Part shown: piece by piece, positions 23,476 through 35,400 of the stretch
How positions within the stretch are numbered: the first letter of the stretch is position 1
How the letters are laid out: each line of letters starts with the position of its first letter
NCBI GenBank assembly: GCA_032718475.1
Contig: JAUCBJ010003383.1
Location: 1 to 64,000 of the forward strand
Reading direction: 5' to 3'
Source of the DNA: Nemertoderma westbladi
Lineage: Eukaryota; Xenacoelomorpha; Nemertodermatida; Nemertodermatidae
DNA: 64,000 nucleotides
Notes under the pieces: model-generated
What the model saw: only the letters and a program-made list of their open reading frames with translations
The model's database searches: none
What the model was told of the DNA's origin: nothing
Program-made: the position numbers and the translations under genes

Positions 23476-26400
23476 CTGAAAAACATCAATAAATTTAATT
23501 AACTTATAAAAAATATTAAATAATTAAATAAATAATCTAAAAAATGAAATACACATGAAATATAATGAAAACTGTAAAATATGTAACATAGGGAAACAAA
23601 AACATCTCAATTACATCCATTTCTACATCAGAATGCTTTTTGGGATTTAGAGTTTTTCAACTAGTAGATCAACCCCAGTAGATTTTTCGTCTGCATAGAT
23701 TTATGGAATTCAAAAATTAACTCATAAAATAAGCGATTTGAAAATATCTAAAAGTTTTTATAAAGAACGTTTTCGATTTCTTGGACACTTGGATTCTGAC
23801 AACGTTTTCAGGTTTATAAACTCAATAATATAGTTTGAGAAAGTTAGTTAGTTAGCATTCAATATCCTAGTTAATCTAAATCATTTATCGAAAAGTCTTG
23901 GATTTCATCAACTGTTTGGTCATGAAGTTGGACTTACTTTTGTTATAGGGAAGGGACATGCTCCAGCGCAGTAATAGGCCTCGAAGGTGGTTGGGGATAT
24001 TACGTATTCCTGCCAACCCAAATCCCTGAATACAACGGTTAGCGGGTAGCGGGAACATGGTAAGTACTTCCGCCTTCAAAATGTAAAATATAAATTTATT
24101 AGAAGTTTGAAATAATCTCATAGTTTAAATATTCGACATTACTATCTTTCCTTTACTTTTATTTCGTATTCATTTATATTTGTATTGTATAATGCATGCA
24201 TATGTGACCAGTCAAACCCAGGGATGGCATAGGGCCACGTTAGGGATGGAATCGGTCCAAGTTAGGGATGTTATAGGGGCACGTAATGCAAACATTCCAA
24301 CTGAAACCAACTGGGATGGGATAGGGCCAATTTAACGCAAACATGTGAGAAACTTAGAGATGGCGGCATACGGCCACATTAAACGCAAACATACCAACTA
24401 ACTGTGTTTTGTTACTCGCATCGTTCTGACGCTGGAAACATATCGTTTGTCAACAGCAGCCATGACTGTCGAGCCCTGGCCTATGAGACACCAGAGACAC
24501 CACCATTTGTGGGGCGAGCCACGAAGTGAGTGAGCCTTAGCGTAGGGGTACCATTAATCAACCCGTCGTTCTGTCGCGTTTTTTTTTCAGTATTTTATTT
24601 TAAACGTTAATAACTCGGCCAATCCTTGATGAAATCTATCCAAACTTGGTACACATGTTGTTTGGCAAAAGTTTGAAAATTTTCCAAGTAGAATTTGCGT
24701 GGGGCCTTCGTGCAGCATCAGTGTAACTGTTATTGCAGTTATAATAAATTTATTTATCCAAATTTAAAATGCGTTAAATTATTATTACTGTAGGATAAAT
24801 CAGCTGGGTTTCTGACAAATTTTGCAATACATTGGGGCTGTCTGCCAATCTGCATGTACCATGTGTACCGGTACTGTCAGGCTGTACTCAATCCCTGAAT
24901 CGAGAATCCTGCAATCAGTCAATACTGCAATACTGGTCAGCCGGTACCATACACTGCAGACATGCCATATCATGTAATCTAATTAAACATGGCCCCGGCA
25001 ACCCTTGCGGTGATTATAGTTTAGGCCTAATTAGCCCAGTACCGGCACCGGTAATAATAATATAATAGTTTAGATAGTTACCGCTAATCATTCAGTCATT
25101 GGCACGGTACACCGTATTGCTGTACTGCCGTTGTAGTGCGCACCGTAGGTACCACCCTACTACCGGTACCGGCTGACCGGTGGCAACTAGCACTTCAGCA
25201 CTTGCACAGCAACAGCACTACCGGCGATACACAGGTTGGAATTTATGTAGAGTTTGCTCAACAGTACAGATATAAAATAGTTATCTAAATTATATATATT
25301 ACTATTGAGAAGTATTGAAATATATACCGTTATTCGTGTTATCAGTATTTGCAACATCTGTCATTGAAGAGGTGAGAGAAGATGAATATCGGCACTCAAC
25401 AAAACCAACGCTTATCACAGGTCGGTATGGTTACCTCGAAACCGGCGCGACTGTCCACTCGAATACAACTTCAAAACACAAACGCCAACAATAAACTGAA
25501 AGCGAATCGAACGTCTTCAGAAGAATCTGTCATTGAGACGAAGAAAAGGAAGCCGAAACCACGGGAATGGACCACAGCTAAGATTGAATGCTCCCATTGT
25601 CAGAGTTCCTGGACCGAAATTGAAACACCAATTGCCGATGGGCTTGATCTCTCAAACCAAAACTTCCTCTGCGGGGTTTGCGCGGCAGTAAAGATTGAAA
25701 GTGTGGAAGCTGGCATCCCTAGGTATTATTATTATAAAGAGCGTCAGCCTGCGTTTAGTAAATATATTTTAATACAAAACAGGTCGAACGCAAAGAGGCT
25801 TATAATGAAGACGAGTACTGCATTGATTATATTCCTATAAACCACCTGGCTTTGCATATTGAACGTGCATTTGGAAATAAGTTCGTGCTACCCTTCCGTG
25901 GGTGGTAGATGTCGCGGTTATGTATTGGTGGGTGGGGGGAGGGGGGGGGGGGGGGGGTGCAGATTAAAAGGGGTGAACACGTACTGTCCCCCCTTTCTTT
26001 GATTAATTGGTGGTGTGGGTTAATCTCTCATAACCTGATTTTGTGATACAGTCGCACAATTTTAATTTGTATCTCATAACTGGGCCTCGTGCTGCGCGAA
26101 GGCCCCACGAACGTGTCACTATATACCCTGCAATGTTTGACTAGAAAGGTAAATAAATCACTAACTCACCGTTTTTCGTCTGGTAGTTTTTTCAAACGAT
26201 CCCACAGCAAACTGTCCTTATTTTTCCAGTTTTTCATTTCTTTACCATCACTATTAATGGCCAACCTTTGTGCTGCTTTTAGATCAGATGACTCCACTGT
26301 TTCTTGTGGTAGAGAGTTTTCTTCGTAATTACCTGGGTGAAATTGATAACAATTACATAATTGTATATATAATTGTATATAATTGTATACAATATATTAC

Positions 26401-29400
26401 ATAATTGTATATATTACTTATATAAAGAATAATAATTTAAATAAAAATCAACTGATGTTCAATCACTTAAAAAAAATGCTTTTATATTACTTATATAAAA
26501 CTTACTTTTTAATATAAAAGTATATATGTTATTTTATGTATGTTTTTCATTTGTATTTGTATTTTTTTTAATGTTTGTTTTAGTATCTTTTACTTTTATA
26601 ATATTACTTTTATATTTATTTTTTTATTTTTTTAAAATTTTTTTTTTATATATTTGTAAGTTTTTAGCAGAAAAGCAGTCAAGTTTTTTTAAGATCTGAC
26701 TGGACTTATAAAGGACATTTCGAAACACAATGTTAAAGTTATTGCTGGTGACCTGAATGCGCAAATTGGCCCAGAAGACATCAAGGGTTACACCTATAAG
26801 ACCAGTTCTAACAGAAATGGGTACTTACTTTTAGACCTATTGATACCAACAAACAACACATTCGAAAAGAGTAAGGGGAAGCTATGGACCTTTCAATACC
26901 CTAATGGAACCAAAGCACAACTTGATTACATCCTTATAAACAAAAAGTGGAGAAACAGCATGATCAACTGCGAGGCATACAGCTCGTTCAACCTAATTGG
27001 TTCGGACCACAGAATTGTGACTGCAGAGATCAGACTCAGTTTGAGAGCCAGCAAACCCAGGACAAGCAAGCAAATCAACTATGACTGGGAGAAACTCAGA
27101 ACTGACAATGCTGTAAAGGAAGCTTACACAGTATAAGTTCAAAACCGCTTTGAAGCACTTCAGTCAATGGATGAAGACCAGTCCACCGATTCAATATACC
27201 AGAATATAATAACAGCCCACAAGGAATCAGCAAAGAGGCATATCCCCCAGAAACCTAAACGAAAACAGTATATGCCATGGCAAATATCTGAGGTTACTTG
27301 TAAGAGAGAAGATCTTAAGATAGCCTACAAAGTAAAAACCGAACAACCAACAACCGAAAACATTAACAAGGTTGAGAAAGCTAAGGATGATCTTAAATTG
27401 GCCTACAACATCAGCCAGGAAAAGTACATACAGGATGAAATTGGAGCAATTACAACTGCTCACATACAGCAACAATCAAGACGTACCTGGCAAACTGTGA
27501 ATGAGGTATCTGGTCGGAAAAGTTGTGCAAATGGGCGCCTCAATGCCGATAGTCCCGAAGAACGTGTGGGGAAGTGGAAAAATCACTTCAGCAACTTGAT
27601 TGGGCAGCCACCAAACATTGAGGTCAGCCCTACAAGGAAAATATATGACAAGACACTACCTATAGAGACAGGGGACTTCACACCTGCCGAACTCCAAAGA
27701 AGCATTAAAAGCATGTCCAATAATAAAGCGAGTGGATTAGATGAAATTCCAGCGGAGGTATGGAAAACAGGAGTGCTAAACAGACCATTATTGAATGTTT
27801 GCAACCGGATGTTAAAAGGGGAAAAGCCACCACCAATTTGGACTAAAGGTCAACTAAAGCCTCTCCCCAAGAAAGGAGACCTCGGCATACCAACAAACTA
27901 TCGTGGGATCTGTCTGCTTGTGTTAGCTGCCAAAATATACAATAAAATGATTCTATATAGGATTAGGCCTCACATAGAGATACTACTGCGTAAGAGCCAA
28001 AACGGTCACAGGTACTCTCACCAGATGGTGAAAGTGAGTTTTTCTCAATCCTGGCTGGCGTACTGCAAGGTGACACATTAGCACCATTACTATTTGTAAT
28101 TGTACTGGATTACGCAATGAGGACGGCCACAAAGGGTGAAGATCTGAGATTCACACTTCAAGAACACAGAAGTAGTAGATATCCGGCAACTACAGTCACA
28201 GACACCGACTTCGCGGATGACATCGCCCTGCTCTCTAATACGCTAGCAGATGCACAGCTTGTACTGAATAAAGTGGAGAGGGCTGCTAAGGAGGTTGGAT
28301 TGCATATAAATGCTACCAAGACCGAATTCATGACTTGTAATGTTGATGGAAACTTGACAACCATTGATAATAATCAACTAAGGAAGGTTAACGACTTCCA
28401 GTACCTTGGCTCATGGATAAAGATTAGCAAAAAGGACAAAAGGGCAAAACGTTAGGAAAGCAAAGGCTTGGGTAGCTCTTCAGGTCAGGTCAGGTATTCT
28501 AGGTCATTGATCAAGAAAACTTGCCACCTCCATGCAGCATAAAGGAGGTGCCACCTGTAGGTGCATAGACCCTCTTACTAGGGCAAATCTGGTCATGTAA
28601 CTAGGACCCCCTTCGTTCTGGGATAAGGACGCCCTTAGTCCTGGATTAAGGACCCATATACTTGGCTGCAGGGGTATATGGCCTGGCCAGGCAGATGGTG
28701 ATCTACCAATGGCTGGTCAGGAGTATAGTGTTCTCATGTCTACTCTGAGTGCACTTCACTGCGACCTGCACCTGGCAGCAGGGGTACATGGCATGACCCA
28801 GCAGATGAGCTGCACAGCCAATGGTCGGTCATGCGCACCAGAGTAGATATGGGTGATGGGCCACATATCTGACTCCACTGCGACACCCACCCTGTGGAAT
28901 GGCAAACCAGGGTGTGGTATTTGCCCCGAGAGCTCACTCGGCAAAAAAAGCACCCCCCAACCCCCACTATGGATTACATTAGTAATGCGGAGGTCCGGCC
29001 ACTAGAGGCCAGTGGAATTACCGGACACAATCGGCCTCACAGGCGTCAGTTAACTCCTGACCGGCTGCCTGTCTTACCCCCTACTGGAGAGAGAGCAGCC
29101 AACAATTCTTTGAGTCCCTTTCCTGATGACCTTTCTGGCCCAAACCCTGGGTCACCAGGGAGGCCAGATTGTGATGGGGAGAGGGATTCTGGAGTTGGAG
29201 GCTACTCTCATATTCCACTCTGACCAACAAAGCCATTGGTAAATCTGAGGCAAGTCACTAGACTAGCCTCAGTAAACACCCTAACACTCGGGTCCCCAAT
29301 GCGACAAGGTGAGCTGACTGCCTTGGCAGATAAGTTTTCTCTTAGTGCAGTGGGTGTTCAAGAGCACCGAATGCAGACTGGACAGACTGATGAGGATCTG

Positions 29401-32400
29401 ATTAAGGACATGGGGGGTGGTTGGTGACTCGCCCTCACGTCAGCAGAAGTTAGTGGCAATAGTGGTATTGGTCTATTGATGAATCCAACTGCACATGCAG
29501 CATTGGACAAAATAGACCACATCTCTAACCGCATCATCCGTTGCCACTTCTCATGTTCTGGAAGACTGGCTAAGAAGTTTCCTAAGGTGGTTCTGATTGT
29601 GTGCTACTCTCCAACTAGTGTTGCCCCTGTAGAGGAGGTGGAAAATTTCTACCACAATCTACAAGCAGCTACTGATGGAGTGGATCAGCATGCATTCTTA
29701 ACATTCCTGGGAGACTTTAATGCAAGTCTGCATCAATCATCTACATCGCCCTGGGTCTATAGCAATAGTGTTAACCGAAATTCCGTCCATCTTCAGGATT
29801 TTATCTCTGGAAATAGATTGTTTTCGGCTGGAACCCAGTTCAAGAAGCGAACTGGAAATCTATGGACTCATAGTGGACCCAGTGGTCACAAGTCCTAGAT
29901 AGACCATATTCTGTTTCGTAGGAAATACAGGAGCTCTATACAAGACTGTAATGCATTTACACTTCGACCCTTATCCAGTGATCACCGCCTTATTGTGGCC
30001 AAGGTAAGACTTAGTCTGCGTGCTAGCAGAACAACGAAATCTGCCTTGCCACGGCATGACTGGTCCTCTCTGTTGCAACAGCCAAGTGTGAGATCCAGCT
30101 TCACATTACAGCTGAGCAACATGTATGAGGTTCTTATGATGTTCTATGAAGATTCAGTGCGCACTGCTGGCGAAGTAAAGACGAGGTCATACCAGATCTA
30201 CTTTTCTGAACCATGAATGGCAATCATGGAAAGCGTAGTCGTGGACGACCGGCCATAACATATATAGATCAATTTGAAAGGGATACTGAACTTGGGAGAA
30301 ACGAAATTGCGACAACTATGGAGAATCGGGAAGCTTGGAAGGATCTCATTTCCACTGTCCGAGTTCGCTCGACCTAGTAGTAGTAGTTGGAGAATCGGGA
30401 AGCCTGGAAGGATCTCATTTCCACTGTCCGAGTTCGCTCGACCTAGTAGTAGTAGTTGGAGAATCGGGAAGCCTGGAAGGATCTCATTTCCACTGTCCGA
30501 GTTCGCTCGACCTAGTAGTAGTTGTAGTAGTTTTTTGGTTTTTGGTTTTTGGCGCTCCAAACGTTGCAATTTCACAAAAGAGAGAGACGAGACTTCAGGC
30601 TCCATGTAGACATCGACGGTCTACAAGTTGTGTTTCAAATTGTAAGCAATGTGATAAATATAAAATTGTAGAAAAATATGGCGTGTCCATGAAAATAACA
30701 CAATATATTGGGTCATGACCAGGCCACATTATTTTTTACTATTATGTCAAAATCGTCAAAAGTAGCCAATTTAAAATAGGAAAATACTCAAAAGTAACAT
30801 ATTTTTTTGTGGAATTTAATGGTTTTGTGGCACATTTCTTTATATAATAATCTAAAAGTTTAAATTTCCCAATAAATAATTCAAATTTCAACCAGCTGGA
30901 AGGAGTTACAAATTTACAGTACGCATGAAAAACAACTAATATATTACTAATGTACTACTTATATTAGTGCATTTCTGTATTTAAGAAATTATATGTGCTT
31001 GTCTACGAGTGCCCAACAACAGTATCGAATTTACTGTTTACAGGAAGTATAAAACTATCGGCTAAATCATGCCCCTACCAGGACATGAGCCTGTAGTGTA
31101 TAGACGGTTTAGCTATAATAATCATGGACAGTACGGAAGGGCATTACGGTCAACATGTGTATAAATATTAAAAGATATTTTTCAGATGCCAGAATTGCCC
31201 AAGAAATTTCACATAATCCACCAATCCAACAACCATACAGTATAGACCTATTTTATAATAACTTTCATTTTTACGGTAGGCCTATATGCTAAAGTTTTAA
31301 CGGTGGTCCGTATTTACTTATAGAAATAAATATGGTACTGCAGTACTTGTAACAAACAAGTGTCTGTTGAACAAATCAGTTTGTTCAAGACTGTACTAAG
31401 GGGTCGTTTTCTCAAAATAAAACGTACATATGTTTCAATATTTACACTAATATGGATCATTGCAGGATGATTTAGACAACTTCGCAAAAATAGCAAAAAT
31501 AAAATGAAAAATATCTCAAAAATAGCTTATTTATAATAAATTTGCGATTTCTCAAAAATAATGAGGCCTGGTGATGACTTACATAATGCTGCAGAGAACA
31601 ATTAATTGTGCCAGTGAAGTAGATGGTGTGCCTCCTGATGTCTTTGAAAATCCTGAGTTTGGATTGCATTCACCCCATTATTGTGGACATACAGTATATA
31701 GGACATAGAGAGTCCCTCAAGAGATGAAAATAAATAAGTTGGTCTCTGTCCTCAAGATTGGCAACAGAGTAATCTATGGATCCTTTTGTGAAATATCCTT
31801 GATCTCAATTACTGGAACATGGAGCCCATTAACCCTTCGCGTACCAAAGATAAATTACATAAATTTTTCCTCCCAGGACCACGAAAAACATTAGATCGGA
31901 CCAAGGTTTATTTTCTAATCGTACCTTTATATAAAGGAATATACAATATTACTTCTTATCCTACCCCCAAAGGCCGCCTTTAACCATTTTCGAAATTTTT
32001 TATTTTTTCACCTTTGAACCCTATGTGAGGCACACTGCCGCCTTAATAATTTGTAGCATATTATTGGCTAAATTGAAATTAAATTTCATGTGATTTCATA
32101 AATTATGTAATTTAAAGTACCCTTAAACCAGGCCCCTTGTAACACTCCAAGACCCAGCCAGATACCGTGACATATATTATTGATTTAGTGATGGGTTGGC
32201 AAACTGAATAAGATGTCTGAATAAGACTGGATTACTATAATTGTAAAAAAATTACCTATAATTTCTTCTGGATTCGGAAGACTCCGTCCCCTCCTCTTCT
32301 TTCTCCCGCTTTTCCTCCTCCCTTTCCGCAGATATTCCTTGAAATATTTCCCCATCTGTTTCAATTCCTGTTTAAACTTCCGCGCCCCGTGGACCGACGT

Positions 32401-35400
32401 GTAGAACTTCATGTACTCGAATAGCAACTCTCGAGGATTCGTGGAACCATCGAGGAGTCGGGAGAACTCCGGACCGGTGTCGGTCGGTTCCGCGATCTCC
32501 GGATCGTCGGTGTAAACGAGGATGAAGGCAGAGTCGACGTAGAGACCAATGTTGGTGATGTTGTTCGTCCCACATTCATCAAAAGTTACAGTCAACTAAA
32601 CAAAATATATTTTGTAATAATATAAGTAATATCGTTAGTCTTAATAATGTAAGTAGTATGCAGTATATAATATACTATATACAGAAAACACGATACATTA
32701 TTTTATTATACAACACATTAATGCAAAGAAATAAAAATAACCATCATTATTTTATAACTTTTATTCCAAAATTGTAACATTACTCAACGCCGTTAGTATC
32801 AACAGCGAGTTGTTATTTAGCACAGCTTTTGAGGACATTACAGCATAGGCCTAGTATTGGCCTGTACATTTAGTATTGTATTTGGTGTTATCCGTTAAGT
32901 AATGGCCCCTTAGTGGACATTACTTAACGCCGTCATTGGATACCACATAAACAATACGTGGAAATTTGCCTGACACCCAAATAGGCCTACTGCATTACCT
33001 ACCAGTAGGCGGGGTATAGCTATTAATTACCAGTAGGGCCTTGCTATATTATTATAACATGGCTCCAAACTCCACCATAAATATAAGCTAACTTTTTTTA
33101 AACATATTTTATATCATTTTTACATTTATTTATACAGCAACTAATTTAATTTGCGTAGTTTCTATCACTTATAATGTATATATACAATTATTTCGTAATG
33201 TAAAAATTTTGGAATAAAACTACATACATACTTGTTGCAAAGTAATTTACAGTGTTCTGATCCTCGTGGCTTTATTTTCACTCACTCACTAACGTTCGTT
33301 CGTGTAACAATGCCACTCGGATCATCACACTGTAAAGTGCTACTTTACACACAACTATGTAAATAGTATCTCAAATTCATAAAATTAAAAAATTTATAGT
33401 TCCCTGTATGGAAATTTCCAGAAAGGAAATGTGATTCCACAACCAAAATATAATTAACATATTTAATTTTCTTAAGGGGTATCAAAATATTATTCAGGGA
33501 ATCATATGGTTATATTGAAAAATATCGAGACATGAAAAATATTGAGAGTAAAAATAACGCGAGTAAAAATATCGAGTGTAGAAAAATGGTGAATGGGTAC
33601 CCAAGGTGTATTAATGCCATTTACTTGCACTTGCACTGTTGTAACCCATGCACTGAAATATTGTCCCATAATTCTAAATAAAATGCTCAAGCAAAAAGTC
33701 AATATTTTTACTATCGATATTTTTCAACACTCGATATTTTTACTCTCGATATTTTTCAACACTCGATATTTTTACTCTCGTTATTTTTACTCTCGATATT
33801 TTTCAACACTCGATATTTTTACTCTCGATATTTTTACACTCGATATTTTTCAACACTCGATATTTTTCAACAATCGATATTTTTACTCTCGATATTTTTC
33901 AACACTCATTATTTACGATATTTTTCATCTTGCGTTATTTTTACTCTCGATATTTTTACTCTCGTCATTTTTACTCACGATATTTTTCAAGTCTCGATAT
34001 TTTTCACCTTTACCTATATTCATATCTATAAGTGAATATGATTTTCCAGGGAAGAATAAGTTAATGAAAATGAAGGAATTTCTGACTATTTGGATACAAA
34101 AACTATTTGTGTTCAAAAACTACAACTGGAGCTACTCTGCTAATACAACTACAACTACAACTGGAGCTACTCTGCTAATACAACTACAACTACAACTGGA
34201 GCTACTCTGCTAATACAACTACAACTACAACTGGAGCTACTCTGCTAATACAACTACAACTACAACTGGAGCTACTCTGCTAATACAACTACAACTACAA
34301 CTACAACTACCTTTTTACAAGAAAACTCCATATATATTTATGGAGTTTTCTTGTAAAAATTTAGTCTATTTCAATTGCAGATTACGTTAAATTAAATAAT
34401 TATAAATAATACATCTGTTTAATTCTTAGTGATAGGTGGACTAACTTTGACATCCTCTTCTACTGCTTTAGTTACTATCCATGAAATATTGACGGTCTGC
34501 CAACCCCATACAGTTGACGATAGTCGGTTAGATTGAGATATTCCTCCGCGGTTTCGATTCACATTGAAAAGAAGTAGCGGGTCCCGCTGTCCCTCCACCG
34601 GTAACGGAGTGTGGAATATATAGAACTCAGCTGCTCGTAGTGTGTCCAGTTTAGGGATCAACCAATCGGAAGGAAATACGATCTCTTCACATTCGCCTGT
34701 AAAGACCATTTAGTTATGCTGTTAGACCTTCCATTCAAACTGATGGTCAGATCTATACCAGTACAATAATACCCATCCCATCCCCCGCCACCTCTCATTT
34801 TACCTGGTCAACATTGCCAAAACCTGCTACAAATACAGCTTCGAATATAATGTATACCAGGCGATTTGATACTGAGTTTTCTAAGTATCTGTCTTTTTCT
34901 GTTTTTTTTTCCATTGTCTTTTGCAGTACGTGTGGCAGTGTTACAGTTAGTAGACATTATTCGTTTACTATTCCTTGTATTCGTTTACTATTCCTTCACT
35001 CATCGGTTATTTTAAGTTGTGGGCCCATTTCAAGCCGCTTCACCTTAACTACAGCCTATACTGAACAGTAATGAGCCTATGAGTAAAGGCGGCCTTTCAG
35101 GTGGTAAAACTGATACGATATTATGGTCAGCCTGCATTTTGTATTGATGTTATTGGTAGCTTCCCACTACTGTGTGTTTGTGTTTTTCTGAGTAACTTAG
35201 CAAGTAACGCAGCATGTCAGGTGATTGGGTGAATTCTTAGCACCCGATTCCGAGTATTCTTAGCCCGCGGATATTCTTGGCAATATTGAATTCTTAGCAC
35301 GCGAGTATTCTTAGCCCGCGGGTATTCTTGGCAATATTGAATTCTTAGCACGCGAGTATTCTTAGCCCGCGGGTATTCTTGGCAATATTGAATTCTTAGC

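Larger units (their letters stand above)
24500..26110. mobile_element. Possible transposon segment bounded by inverted CGTGGGGCCTTCG motifs
   Basis: CGTGGGGCCTTCGTGCAGCA at about 24,699 is matched in inverse orientation at about 26,089-26,109 (TGCTGCGCGAAGGCCCCACG). A related GTGGGGCGAGCCACGAAG lies at 24,510. An ORF with two CxxC pairs lies between. Boundaries and family are uncertain. Confidence 0.4.

Noticed and set aside
28740-28967. Minus-strand ORFs in the LINE A leader, also found at 5,703-5,906 and 50,899-51,102
   Set aside because: Shared because the nucleotide leader is shared; reading frames on the antisense side are not consistently open and no motif is present.
30198-30718. Three overlapping ORFs on both strands over the 69-bp repeats
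   Set aside because: They arise because the repeat unit is a multiple of three; the real coding frame is the LINE B C-terminus.
33593-34213. 206-aa ORF rich in Tyr/Phe/Asp/Ile
   Set aside because: It is a translation of the TCGATATTTTT and 35-bp minisatellites, with no conserved domain.
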